Shown here piece by piece: positions 55,019-63,930 of a stretch of DNA of 64,000 bases. The position numbers and the translations under genes were made by a program. Source of the stretch: Rhabditoides inermis (lineage: Eukaryota; Nematoda; Chromadorea; Rhabditida; Rhabditidae); NCBI GenBank assembly GCA_963966185.1, contig CAWZYM010000355.1, positions 852,501 to 916,500 on the forward strand, read 5' to 3'. The notes beneath the pieces were generated by a model. That model did no database searches and was not told the DNA's origin. It was given only the letters and a program-made list of their open reading frames with translations. Positions within the stretch are counted from its first letter, which is position 1, and each line of letters starts with the position of its first letter.

Positions 55019-55111
55019 AGGACCCTTGATCATTCCACCCAACCGCACGCGGCGGGGGAAAGAAGAAGAATCCCCCGCCGCGTGCGGTTGGGTGGAATGA
55101 TCAAGGGTCCT
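55019..55111. repeat. Perfect palindrome, 41-bp arms, 11-nt loop
   Basis: The left arm 55,019-55,059 (AGGACCCTTGATCATTCCAC onward) is the exact reverse complement of 55,071-55,111. The loop is AAGAAGAAGAA. It starts about 40 bp beyond the LINE's first codon. It is followed by a 41-nt exact copy (55,111-55,151) of LINE-internal DNA at 54,506-54,546. Confidence 0.92.
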
Positions 55112-55159
55112 ACCCCCGGGACTAGCCCCCGATTGCAGCGCGACGCCACCAGGGAGATA

Positions 55160-55682
55160 GTTGGGGGCATTGTACATTTGACTACAGAAATGAAGATTGA
55201 CAGAGAGGGAGTGAGAGAGAGAGAGAGAGAGAGAGAAGAAGAAGAAGAAGAAGAAGAAGAAGAAGAAGAAGAAGAGGAGAAGGAGAGGGAGACTTACCTA
55301 GTGGGTTCTACATTATGTTGCCTTTCTCGGTCGGTGGCCGTTGTAGCTTGTTCATCTCCCCGTTTCATTCCATCATAGATACCAGACTATTCACCAGCAG
55401 CAGGTCAACCAACACATCACGGTGATAACCATTGAGAGAGAGAAATAGAGAGAGAGAGAGAGAGAAATAGAGAGATAGAGAGAGAGAGAGAGAGATAGAG
55501 GAGAAGGAGAGGGAGACTTGCACTTGCCCAGTGGGTTCTACATTCTGTTGCCTTTCTCGGTCGGTGGCCGTTGTAGCTTGTTCATCTCCCCGTTTCATTC
55601 CATCATAGATACCAGACTATCCACATCCAGCAGGTCATCCAACACATCACGGGAATAACCATTGGGAGAGAGAGAGAGAAAT

Positions 55683-55724
<42 letters not shown>

Positions 55725-55830
55725 GTAGAGAAGAAGAAGAGGGAGAGGGAGACTTGCACTTGCCTAGTGGGTTCTACATTCTGTTGCCTTTCTCGGTCGG
55801 TGGCTTGCTTTATGGTACCCTGGAATTGTA
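55160..55830. repeat. Tandem 230-236-bp repeats with GA microsatellites
   Basis: GTGGGTTCTACATT plus GTTGCCTTTCTCGGTCGGTG occurs at 55,301, 55,531 and 55,767. The first two copies also share GGCCGTTGTAGCTTGTTCAT and a 90-bp unique part. Each unit contains a GA tract (GAGAGAAATAGAG). The third copy is truncated and joins the histone H4 relic. Confidence 0.85.
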
Positions 55831-55892
55831 TGTTATCGCGCAGGACCTTGCGGTGACGCTTCTTGGCGCCTCTCTTCCCTAGTCCCTTGTGC
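55826..55892 (-). pseudogene. Histone H4 N-terminal relic
   Basis: The minus strand reads KGLGKRGAKKRHRKVLRDNI and then Q, close to the start of histone H4 (GLGKGGAKRHRKVLRDNIQ), with one changed residue and one added residue. The rest of H4 is absent. The sequence continues into the 236-bp repeat. The codons are GC-rich, as in a histone gene. It is not a working gene. Confidence 0.75.
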
Positions 55893-56018
55893 CTTGCCCC
55901 GTTCACATATGATTGTAGTAGATCACGAGTGAGATGACGACTGCTCCGAGGCGCTTTCATATATGCCAGATCGTAGTTCCCGACCGACTAGGGACCCCAA
56001 AAAGTCTCTCACCCCGTC

Positions 56019-56022
<4 letters not shown>

Positions 56023-56068
<46 letters not shown>
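56023..56068. repeat. (CT)n microsatellite
   Basis: About 23 CT units just upstream of the NeSL-type reading frame, within its probable 5' region. Confidence 0.9.
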
Positions 56069-56076
<8 letters not shown>

Positions 56077-56108
56077 GTTGCGCTCGTACGCTGCCACTGG
56101 GCGGTTGG

Positions 56109-58658
56109 TTGACCCAGGCAGTAATTATGCGCGCACCCGGGCGTTGTTCTGTGACTAGTGTTGTGTTTGGATTGAGTACTATGATTCTGATTGGATATCT
56201 ACTTATCACTGTTCTCTATCACGTTGCTGATCCCATCCAGCATGTGCCTGATTTCGAGCGTTCGTGTGTTCCCCATGTGTTCACTGCTCGGCTTTCCTCT
56301 CACGCACTTGTTGCGCTATGCTCGTCAAAAGACCTTCGTAAGTCAGACTCTGTCAGTGGTTCTGCAAAGGCAATGTCTACTTCTTCCGATCTGTTTGTGT
56401 TGTGCATTGGTTCGTGCGTGGGTATTTCCGGTGGCGTGTGTCTCGGCCCAAGCCGGACGGCGTCCTCTCGGCCCCGCTTATTGATTGGTGACACATCGCA
56501 TTTCGATCTGCGATATATCGATTATCGTATCGCATTTGGTGGTGTATGTTTTACGCGATTGGGTGTGACTGTGATTGCCCGGGATTGTGGATGTCTCACT
56601 GGTCCCCTCCAGTGTTCCCCTTTCCTCCTCTCATGGTCCGCTACGATTTGTATTGACTGCCCCCGCGAGAACGAGATCACCGGTCGAAAGACTGATACAG
56701 TTGTCCCCCCTCTGGTGTATGAGGTATATATAGTTGACCCCCCTCTGGTGTATGAGGTATATACAGTTGACCCCCCTCTGGTGTATGAGGTATATACAGT
56801 TGTCCCCCCTCTGGTGTATGAGGTATATACAGTTGTCCCCCCTCTGGTGTATGAGGAAAATACAGTTGTCCCCCCTCTGGTGTATGAGGAATATACTGAT
56901 TTCCCCCCTCTGGTGTATGAGGAAACGAAATTCGATCCACCTCTGATAAAGGAGGCAAAAGGATATGATTGGATAACATTGACTGCGAGCCAATGGCTAC
57001 AGTACATTTATCTATTCTGCAATGATCTGATTGTGAGACTAGTGGTTGGAGTGATTTACCCTCCACTGGTCCAAGTGATATCTGATATCAGCGTGATTTG
57101 CGCTGAGATTGATGAAATGGTATTTGAGAAAGACATATTCACGCCCGAACAGAACGACGTCGATTCTAAACGAGTCGGTGTGAATCGTGCTGGCTCGATT
57201 CTGTCTCTTATTCTAGCCTCTATTCTGTGGAGCCAGGAATGGATGCAGAAAAGCGAACGATTGACAAGAAGATTGAGGGTGAAAACCCGGAGGCATTTGC
57301 AAAAGATGCAGGAAATCCTGCACCAGATTCAGCATAGACCAGTTTACAGTGATCCACTTCTATTCTATGGTGGTGGCGATGAAATGATAACAGATGATAC
57401 CGTATTCGATACGGTAACCAAAAGAGTGAGAATGCTCGCCCCACTCGCAGCCAAAGTGAAATGCGGTGGGTGCAATTGCGTACTGATGGGTGATGCGAGA
57501 GTGTATGCGATGGGACGACACTATCAAAAGAATGCGAAGAAAGCGTATCCCTGTCCATGGAGAGAACAAATGGACTTGGAGCCGGGAACAAAAATTAAAA
57601 TGTACATGGAATTCGTGTGCAGAGTGTGCAATGAAGTGTTTGACACAGTTGGGAATGCAACTGTACATGCGAAGAAAACACATCCAGAAATGGAACGGTT
57701 TGAGATGAGTCAGGAAGAAATGAGAAAAGAAAAGATGGAGAAAAGACACGCTGCTTACGCAGAGAGAAGGAAACAGAGTTCACAGTGCGATGATGAGGCA
57801 GAGACTAGTCAGTCAGCTGATCCACCATCACAGACAGAATCGATTGCCCACTCGCAGTCAGTGAGTGGAGGCAACGGCCGAAAAAGAAAGAGAGTGGATG
57901 GCAGTGCACAGACGAAGAGAGTGCGCACTGAACCACTGGAAGTAATCGATAGATCGATGAATGAGGCAGAGACGCAGAGTGAACCAGGCAATGATGCTGC
58001 GGATCACTCAAGAGCCGATGTAGTAAGAGAGAACGAGAATGGAGAGGAAAGGCCGCATGCGAGCCGCGATACCGCTTTGATAAGAGAAAGCGAGGAGATG
58101 AGTGGAATAGAGTCCAGCCAGCTGTCAGCTGGTGTGACTGTGCGAGAAGAGAGATCGCAGTCTGATCTACCAACGTCCGAGGAGGCGAGTCAAGACGGAC
58201 CGGTCGAACAATACCAATCAATGGAATCGATAACTGAAAGCGGAAATGAGCACGTAGATGCGAGTTCGTCAATGGAAGACGAGCCGGCGATGCAAGGAAA
58301 TGATGAATTCGAAAAATATCGAGTGCAAAGTGAGCTGACCAGGTCGGCGATGGCCTGTCTCAATCACAGTGAGGGTACAAATTCGCGGATGAGCAATCAA
58401 GCAATCCATGCCTACCTCATATCGAGATACCGTAATACGAGCACATATGTGATGAACCCCGCTATCGTGCGTGGAGTGATATGGAAATACAAAGGAAGCG
58501 AGATCGCACTGTGTAACGCAATGCGAGACGCAAGGTACAGTAAAGTGGTGCTACCGTACCACTACAACAATCACTGGATGCTGGTTGTGGCTGATAAGTC
58601 TCACAGCACGACTACCGTATACCATCCTAGACAATGTAACTCGATCGATAATCGATAG
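56109..58658 (+). CDS. NeSL-type ORF, N-terminal part: zinc finger and start of Ulp1-like protease
   Basis: 849 residues to TAG. Residues about 20-40 are hydrophobic (TMILIGYLLITVLYHV), and the true start may be further in. Residues about 198-275 are an 11-residue tandem repeat (PPLVYEVYTVV and variants). CGGCNC and then a C2H2 finger (57,618-57,683: CRVCNEVF ... H-x4-H) follow near residue 455-525. A charged Ser/Glu-rich linker comes next. From about residue 770 the fold of a C48 (Ulp1/SENP) protease begins. IHAYLISRYRN and YHYNNHWMLVVADKS hold the catalytic His (58,572) before Trp. The TAG falls between the catalytic His and the Cys, which is in the same frame downstream. Either the copy is dead or the stop is read through. 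Confidence 0.75.
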   Translation: MTQAVIMRAPGRCSVTSVVFGLSTMILIGYLLITVLYHVADPIQHVPDFERSCVPHVFTARLSSHALVALCSSKDLRKSDSVSGSAKAMSTSSDLFVLCIGSCVGISGGVCLGPSRTASSRPRLLIGDTSHFDLRYIDYRIAFGGVCFTRLGVTVIARDCGCLTGPLQCSPFLLSWSATICIDCPRENEITGRKTDTVVPPLVYEVYIVDPPLVYEVYTVDPPLVYEVYTVVPPLVYEVYTVVPPLVYEENTVVPPLVYEEYTDFPPLVYEETKFDPPLIKEAKGYDWITLTASQWLQYIYLFCNDLIVRLVVGVIYPPLVQVISDISVICAEIDEMVFEKDIFTPEQNDVDSKRVGVNRAGSILSLILASILWSQEWMQKSERLTRRLRVKTRRHLQKMQEILHQIQHRPVYSDPLLFYGGGDEMITDDTVFDTVTKRVRMLAPLAAKVKCGGCNCVLMGDARVYAMGRHYQKNAKKAYPCPWREQMDLEPGTKIKMYMEFVCRVCNEVFDTVGNATVHAKKTHPEMERFEMSQEEMRKEKMEKRHAAYAERRKQSSQCDDEAETSQSADPPSQTESIAHSQSVSGGNGRKRKRVDGSAQTKRVRTEPLEVIDRSMNEAETQSEPGNDAADHSRADVVRENENGEERPHASRDTALIRESEEMSGIESSQLSAGVTVREERSQSDLPTSEEASQDGPVEQYQSMESITESGNEHVDASSSMEDEPAMQGNDEFEKYRVQSELTRSAMACLNHSEGTNSRMSNQAIHAYLISRYRNTSTYVMNPAIVRGVIWKYKGSEIALCNAMRDARYSKVVLPYHYNNHWMLVVADKSHSTTTVYHPRQCNSIDNR
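56699..56931. repeat. 33-bp coding tandem repeat, about 7 units
   Basis: Unit CCCCCTCTGGTGTATGAGGT plus ATATACAGTTG, in frame with the NeSL ORF (11 codons). The last units drift (GAGGAAAATAC, GAGGAATATAC), and the array ends in a diverged unit near 56,930. Confidence 0.92.
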
Positions 58659-61307
58659 ATTGATAAACTGGAGCGCTTGTTTGGCAGCGAGATACAGTAT
58701 GCCGAGCCTGCCACCTACAGTAGGCAAGAGAGAATGGAAATGAATTGTGGGCTGAGAATTGTGATGATTCTCGAACAATTAATCGATAATCGACCGCTTT
58801 TTCACTCGATTGGAGAGCTAGAACAGCTGAGAGTGAGAATGAGAACAACGATTCATAATGAGAGAACGAGTCAGATACCGAAACTCATAGATATTGACTT
58901 GTCCCACATGCAGGTGAACCCCATGCCACTTCCAGTGAAGGGGAGTTGGCTGGAGAAGCTGAATCAGACGACCTCGTTCGAACAGGTCGAGTATGTAGCT
59001 GATCAGTTCGTGAAATTTGCATACCTTAAGAGGAAAGAGAGACACGCGGAAGCGTGTAAACTGTTGGAGGATGAGTTGCCGTCATGCGAAGCTCTCGCTG
59101 ATCGGACAATACAACCAAAACAAAACAAAAAGAGGCAAGGCTGCGCCCCTAGGAAGCAGAACGATTTGAGGATACTGTATAAGGAAAACAAAGCACATGC
59201 GGTGAAACGTATTCTCGGCGAAGAGTCGAAAGATTGCGAAATTGGAATCAACAAAGTGGAAAGTTATTTCCGAAAGACGACTACGGTCGCGCCATGTGAT
59301 TATGATGCTGTGAGGCGGCTAGCCGCCAATCTACCCAAGTTGAACATCTCCGGCTCATTGTTGAGGCGGTTCGGACAAAACGAAGTGATGACTGTCTTGA
59401 AAAATAAGCCTAATACGGCGCCGGGACCGGATGGCACTATGTATAGTGACCTTATTCTGGCCGATCCTGAAGGACTGTTCATTACTGAATTGTTCAATCG
59501 ATGCATGCGAGAACAGCGCATCCCGAAAAGCTGGAAAGAAACGAATACGTCTCTCATCTACAAGAAGGGAGACGAGATGGATATTGAAAACTGGCGACCG
59601 ATCAGTCTTATGAATGTTCTGTACAAAGTGTACACGGGTCTCTTGACAAAGAGAATGTGCGCGATTAAAGGAATGATTAGTGATTGCCAGAAGGGCTTCA
59701 CGAATAGAGAAGGTACATTGGAGAACATTGCTCTTCTCCGAACACCGATTCAGCATGTCAAAGCGATAAAAGGTGACATCTGTGTATCATGGCTCGACCT
59801 TGCCAATGCTTTTGGCAGCGTGCCACACATAGCGATACTCGAGGCCCTCAGGGCTCTTGGCTTTCCGCCCGAATTTCGACACATCATTGCGGACTTGTAC
59901 GATGGAGCATCATTCCGCGTAAATACAAAGCACGATCAAACTAAAAGCATATCAATGAATGCAGGTGTGAAACAGGGTGACCCAATCTCACCTATCTTGT
60001 TCAATATTGTGCTGGAAATGATCATTCGAGCACATCTAAAGAGAGTGAAACCTATGGAAATCCTTGGACAGAGGATTTCACTGCTGGCTTTTGCTGATGA
60101 CATGGCTGTGATCACGAAGAATCATTCGGACATGCAATATCAGCTTGAGAGAATGGCAGCTGACGCAAACCAGATCAATCTGATATTCAAGCCACGCAAG
60201 TGCGGCACACTCACTATCCAAAAAGGGAGGGTGATTACGAAAGAAACAAAGATGTATGACCAGTGCATTACTGTACTCGGTGAATCAGACAGTTACAAGT
60301 ATCTAGGTGTCAATGTCGGTTTTCGCGATATAATCGAACCGACTGAATCACTCGAGCACATGAAAATCGATATGAGGAAGCTGGCAGCAGCCAGAGGCTC
60401 GCTCAGTGGCGATCAGCTGAGAGACGCAATCAAGACATTTGTGATTTCGCGCCTATACTATTTTGCGATGAATGACAAGTTGGCAATGAGCAGCATTGAT
60501 GAGCTGGAAAGGACGCTCGCAACAACTGTTGCCCACATACAGAATGTGAAGGGTGGAGTGCCGAAGCCGTACTTGTACTGCTCGAAAGGCTACCACATGC
60601 AACATCCGAAAGACATCATGTATACTGGTAATATAAACACGACAATGAAGCTGTTGTGGTCGGACGATGACTATATAAAGAATGTGTTTTGGAATCTTCT
60701 GGAATACATTTCAGTAACTTGGATTGGAGTGCAAGAGGCAATCACGCTTGATAAGAAAGAGATGTGTGCACGCTATTTGAATGATGAGCAGTTGGGATAC
60801 CGTATCGGGTCATACGGTAGCCGGACAAATGTGATGCACAACTGCCGAGAGGCGGTGCGACACTTCAGAAAGACAATGCACGTTTTCGATGTGAAATGTG
60901 TGAATGGTGAGCTGGTGGTTGAAATGCAAGCAACCCCAGCCAGCAAAAAATCGATAACCGATAGGAATATGAAACATCTCCTCAAACGGAGAATCACGTG
61001 TGCGCTGGACGAGTGCAACATTGAGAGAATGAGTACCGAATATTCGATGATCGGAAACAATTTTGACATGTTTGTGCAAGACAATCGAAATGTGAAAATT
61101 CTGCGAGGCAAATTGCCGCAGGCAGTAACTGAGAGTGCGATTGAGTGGAGACACCGAGCATTGCTCGATAATCTTCCTCTGAAAGGATCGAGATTCAATT
61201 CGAAGAATGCAGAATCAGACAAGATGTGCTCTGTGTGCAACGAGAGAAAGATTGAGACGCTTGCTCACGTGCTCAATGGGTGTGAGGCTCATTTGAAACG
61301 GGAGTGA
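58659..61307 (+). CDS. NeSL-type ORF, central part: protease Cys, reverse transcriptase, CCHC
   Basis: Same frame as the part before the TAG; first ATG at 58,677. It begins with the rest of the protease: MEMNCGLRIVMILEQL holds the catalytic Cys (58,746-58,748). RT blocks: PNTAPGPDGTMYSDLI, SLIYKKGDEMDIENWRPISL, CQKGFTNREGTLENI, SWLDLANAFGSVPH (Asp), NAGVKQGDPISPILFNIVLE, LLAFADDMAVI (FADD near 60,090) and SYKYLGVNV. This wording is of the R2/NeSL/R4 group, not the APE LINEs. At the end CSVCNERKIETLAHVLNGC gives the C-x2-C-x8-H-x4-C finger. TGA at 61,305 ends the frame just after it, where relatives continue. Confidence 0.85.
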   Translation: MDKLERLFGSEIQYAEPATYSRQERMEMNCGLRIVMILEQLIDNRPLFHSIGELEQLRVRMRTTIHNERTSQIPKLIDIDLSHMQVNPMPLPVKGSWLEKLNQTTSFEQVEYVADQFVKFAYLKRKERHAEACKLLEDELPSCEALADRTIQPKQNKKRQGCAPRKQNDLRILYKENKAHAVKRILGEESKDCEIGINKVESYFRKTTTVAPCDYDAVRRLAANLPKLNISGSLLRRFGQNEVMTVLKNKPNTAPGPDGTMYSDLILADPEGLFITELFNRCMREQRIPKSWKETNTSLIYKKGDEMDIENWRPISLMNVLYKVYTGLLTKRMCAIKGMISDCQKGFTNREGTLENIALLRTPIQHVKAIKGDICVSWLDLANAFGSVPHIAILEALRALGFPPEFRHIIADLYDGASFRVNTKHDQTKSISMNAGVKQGDPISPILFNIVLEMIIRAHLKRVKPMEILGQRISLLAFADDMAVITKNHSDMQYQLERMAADANQINLIFKPRKCGTLTIQKGRVITKETKMYDQCITVLGESDSYKYLGVNVGFRDIIEPTESLEHMKIDMRKLAAARGSLSGDQLRDAIKTFVISRLYYFAMNDKLAMSSIDELERTLATTVAHIQNVKGGVPKPYLYCSKGYHMQHPKDIMYTGNINTTMKLLWSDDDYIKNVFWNLLEYISVTWIGVQEAITLDKKEMCARYLNDEQLGYRIGSYGSRTNVMHNCREAVRHFRKTMHVFDVKCVNGELVVEMQATPASKKSITDRNMKHLLKRRITCALDECNIERMSTEYSMIGNNFDMFVQDNRNVKILRGKLPQAVTESAIEWRHRALLDNLPLKGSRFNSKNAESDKMCSVCNERKIETLAHVLNGCEAHLKRE

Positions 61308-61792
61308 CGGACAGGCATAACAACATTCAAGACATAATAGTGGCTGCTGCGGAAAAGAGCGCAGTGAATCAAAATGCTTGGATTGAGACTGATACGCGCA
61401 ATGCGATAGATGGAGGAAACCTCCGCCCTGACATTGTGCTAAAAAGAGAGAGTGAAAAAGAAGTGGTGATAGTGGATGTGCGTGTCTCTTTTGGAAAGGG
61501 AATCGAGTCATTCCACAACGCCGCTGCTGATAAGATCGATAAGTACACTGTTATTGCTGAAACATATAAAGGGCTGGGATACAAAGTGTCTCTTCACCCT
61601 TTCCTTGTCAGTTCTCTCGGTGACTATTGGAAAGAGAATGATAGTGCGATGAAAGCTCTTGGAATTCCAAAGACGGAGTGGAATGACTTGATTAGTCAGA
61701 TCCAATGCGAGACTCTTGAGTTTTCAAAAGCTATATATGTATTACTTGCATACATTGGGGGAGAGTTACAACCCAAAATATGGAAATACTAG
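61304..61792 (+). CDS. NeSL-type restriction-like endonuclease part
   Basis: A 162-residue open stretch in another frame, open from about 61,286 and continuing the element after a one-base shift (61,286-61,307). TDRHNNI corresponds to the RHN block after the CCHC finger. LRPDIVLKRES and VVIVDVRV supply the Asp (61,430-61,432) and second Asp (61,475-61,477) of the PD-(D/E)xK endonuclease of R2-type elements. It ends YIGGELQPKIWKY and TAG. A programmed shift is possible, but a simple indel is likelier. Confidence 0.75.
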   Translation: MTDRHNNIQDIIVAAAEKSAVNQNAWIETDTRNAIDGGNLRPDIVLKRESEKEVVIVDVRVSFGKGIESFHNAAADKIDKYTVIAETYKGLGYKVSLHPFLVSSLGDYWKENDSAMKALGIPKTEWNDLISQIQCETLEFSKAIYVLLAYIGGELQPKIWKY

Positions 61793-61799
61793 ACCAGAA

Positions 61800-62510
61800 A
61801 AGGCACTGAAGATGATTGCGAGATACAAAGAAAGATACGAGAAAACCCGACTACAGCGAGAAGTTGGGCAGTGAGATAAGCAATCTGGTCATGTCACAAT
61901 ACAACACTGATACTGTACTCGTGTAGGGCTGTCTCTTTCCCCGCGACAAGGGGACCAAGAGAGCTGTCCGATAGTGCGCGATACAGCCGGCCGCCGCCCC
62001 GCTCGCCCGACGCCTCGAGGATGCTGCGACCAAGCTTCTGCTGCTGAGGGACCAACGACGGACGCGGCCGGACCCAAGTCATTTGCCAACTACCCAAGAT
62101 AAACTCCAAACTCCCCCAATGCCATACGATTTGAGATAAATCATTTCAATCAAATCTATTTCTCTCTGTGTCTCTCTCTCACCACCAGGCACCCGTTCTT
62201 CTTTGGCTATGACTGATGAGAGAGAGGGAGAGAAAGACTTTCTCACCTTCCAACAGTTTCCTCCCTCTCCAGCTATTGGACAAAAGCCGCGTGAAAGTAG
62301 TTTTCGCACCTCACATAGTCGTCTAATGAGCTGCATTACTGGTCATCTGAAGGGGCAGTGTCCGCACTCGCTCAAGCGCATCACTTTTTTTATAATTGTA
62401 TGTTGATGCGGAATCGTGTTGTAGCACTAAAGTAGCGGTCAAATATTAAATTCTCACTTTAGTACGTCAGGTGACCACTCATTCGTGTTCGCTACATATG
62501 CTCGGTTCAG
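61800..62510. other. NeSL 3' region and repeats, no gene
   Basis: A GC-rich stretch at 61,930-62,080 (CCCCGCGACAAGGGGACC) may be the structured 3' end of the NeSL-type element. AACTACCCAAGATAAACTCC near 62,085 is faintly SL1-like. Positions 62,400-62,460 have CACTAAAGTAGCG and CTCACTTTAGTACG as a loose inverted pair. Confidence 0.4.
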
Positions 62511-62605
62511 TGTTCTCTCAGCCCAACTGCACGATGGGAGTCGAACCCACAGCACTAACCAGAAGGCTAGGCAACCACATAACCAGCACGGGACATGGGC
62601 TAATC
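62510..62605 (-). other. tRNA-like, possible SINE head
   Basis: On the minus strand TGGGTTCGACTCCCA is a good T-arm and TGGTTATGTGGTTGCC an A-box-like D-arm. Between them GCCTAGCCTTCTGGTTAGTG cannot form a clean anticodon arm. The acceptor ends do not pair. It is more likely a tRNA-derived SINE or tRNA relic than a working tRNA. Confidence 0.4.
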
Positions 62606-62652
62606 GAACACCGAACCAACACCATACCAAAGGAAACAACTTAATTTGAAAA

Positions 62653-62656
<4 letters not shown>

Positions 62657-62708
<52 letters not shown>
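62657..62708. repeat. (TA)n microsatellite
   Basis: About 26 TA units, separated by about 18 bp from the rps-18-like chimeric repeat. The first copy of that repeat (5,863) also follows a TA tract. Confidence 0.9.
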
Positions 62709-62712
<4 letters not shown>

Positions 62713-62726
62713 CAACTATTTCGCTC

Positions 62727-63100
62727 CACTATACAACTATTTTTAATCATTGATAACATTTTTGTACTAGAACATCGCGCTCACGCTCAATCACGATTCG
62801 AATGATAAATGGATGTAGTTTAATGGCACACTCACCCATGTGTCTCCGTCGCCCGGCACGCGCCAGACCACAGCTCCAGTCACATCACAGTTGTCCTCGT
62901 CCCGAAACCGCAGTCCAGTATGCGCGTCGAGCCTACTCGCCTCAATCAAACGCTCGATGGACGGGGCGCCTGCTGACGTAGATGTCGGAGGACTCCCTTG
63001 ATAGCGATGAGGGCGTACGCGACTTTACCACTGGTGGTGGTGTTGATGCTCATCACAAGATGAATGTGCTGGAAGTCGGCGGGAACAATCAACGACATGT
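62727..63100 (-). pseudogene. Chimeric rps-18-like fragment, copy 2
   Basis: About 90% identical by eye to 5,863-6,255. The minus strand starts at about 63,100 with MSLIVPADFQHIHLVMSINT, then TTSGKVAYALIAIKGV, as the start of ribosomal protein S18 (uS13). It then enters the same unrelated segment as copy 1. Upstream of the ATG it has GTTTGAGGTGAATACG where copy 1 has the SL1-like end. Frame breaks follow GV. Not a working gene. Confidence 0.55.
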
Positions 63101-63110
63101 TTGCCGCACG

Positions 63111-63540
63111 TATTCACCTCAAACGCATTAGCTTATTTACATCAATCAACCTTTGTTTCTAAAAATAAGATGGTATGGAAACACAACGACTACCCCATGT
63201 AACTTGTTATCCGAAAATCACCCACTTTTTCATCATGTCAAAATTCATGATGAGAAAGTGGTAACACTCGGCGTACAAGAACATACATTGAACATGACAA
63301 TAGGGAATAGGCCACTCACATGTAAGTTTCCCTGGAGCAGCTCCAGCATGTCTTCCTATCAGTCCATACTCGAGCATATTCTGTGTTCATCAGCTGCTCA
63401 TCGCAGTACGCGGTGCAATCCGCAAACGAGAACAGCCGCTAATATTCCTAGAAAATTTGAATTATGACAGATACATTGAGATTAATGACAATCAAAAACG
63501 TTAATTATTTTACACTTACTATAACCTCTTACACCCATCA
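63111..63540. other. Intergenic, nothing clear
   Basis: AT-rich DNA with one open stretch from 63,153 to 63,467. No domain, splice context or repeat partner was recognised. Confidence 0.4.
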
Positions 63541-63699
63541 AAAGGAGGGTGGATAAGTTATTGACCTTCTCTGGCCTCCGTGGACGGTTCCAAGGCGGAG
63601 ACATCTGCATCCAGACCGGCCGAGAGTGCCGGCTCCGAGCATGGGTCATGCCGAGCTATGCAGAGTGTGATAGCAAAAATGTTATGCTATTGCAGATCA

Positions 63700-63930
63700 A
63701 ACGTCAAGTCCCGCGACAGACAATGAGGCCGTACCTCACCCTGGCAGGTGCCATTTCTATTTCCTGGAACAGAACTGAAAAGTCATTTCAGATAAAATAT
63801 GGGATTATGTTCTCCTTGAACGGTCGACCCCGCAGAGGACTGTTTTTCGAACCGTTGCATATCAACAGTTCGAAAAACAGTACAACACGGGGGCGAGACA
63901 CGGATGAACAAACTAATAATTTGGGGCAAA
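63700..63930 (+). repeat. Partial copy of the 570-bp inverted-repeat family
   Basis: Positions 63,755-63,930 match 10,610-10,787: CCTGGAACA, ATTATG, GACCCCGCAGAGGACTGT, TTCGAACCGTTGCATA-CAAC and CGGGGGCGAGACACGG. The flank from 63,548 (open frame with GGDICIQTGRECRLRAWVMP) is not shared with the other copies. So it may belong to an older gene or to a longer version of the repeat. Confidence 0.7.

Larger units (their letters stand above)
55940..62100 (+). mobile_element. NeSL-type non-LTR retrotransposon, nearly complete
   Basis: One reading frame runs from 56,109 to 61,307 with a single TAG (58,656-58,658), then shifts frame into the endonuclease (to 61,792). The domain set (C2H2 finger, Ulp1-like cysteine protease, RT, CCHC, restriction-like endonuclease) is that of the NeSL clade. 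Known NeSL elements are sequence-specific, and the founding member inserts in SL1 exons. The exact ends are not clear, and I see no SL1 sequence next to it. The 5' side is the CT repeat and the H4 relic. Confidence 0.8.

Noticed and set aside
56522..57066. Minus-strand frames with SYTRGGTTVY or PHTPEGGQLY repeats
   Set aside because: Antisense of the 33-bp coding repeat in the retrotransposon. The plus frame is continuous with known domains.
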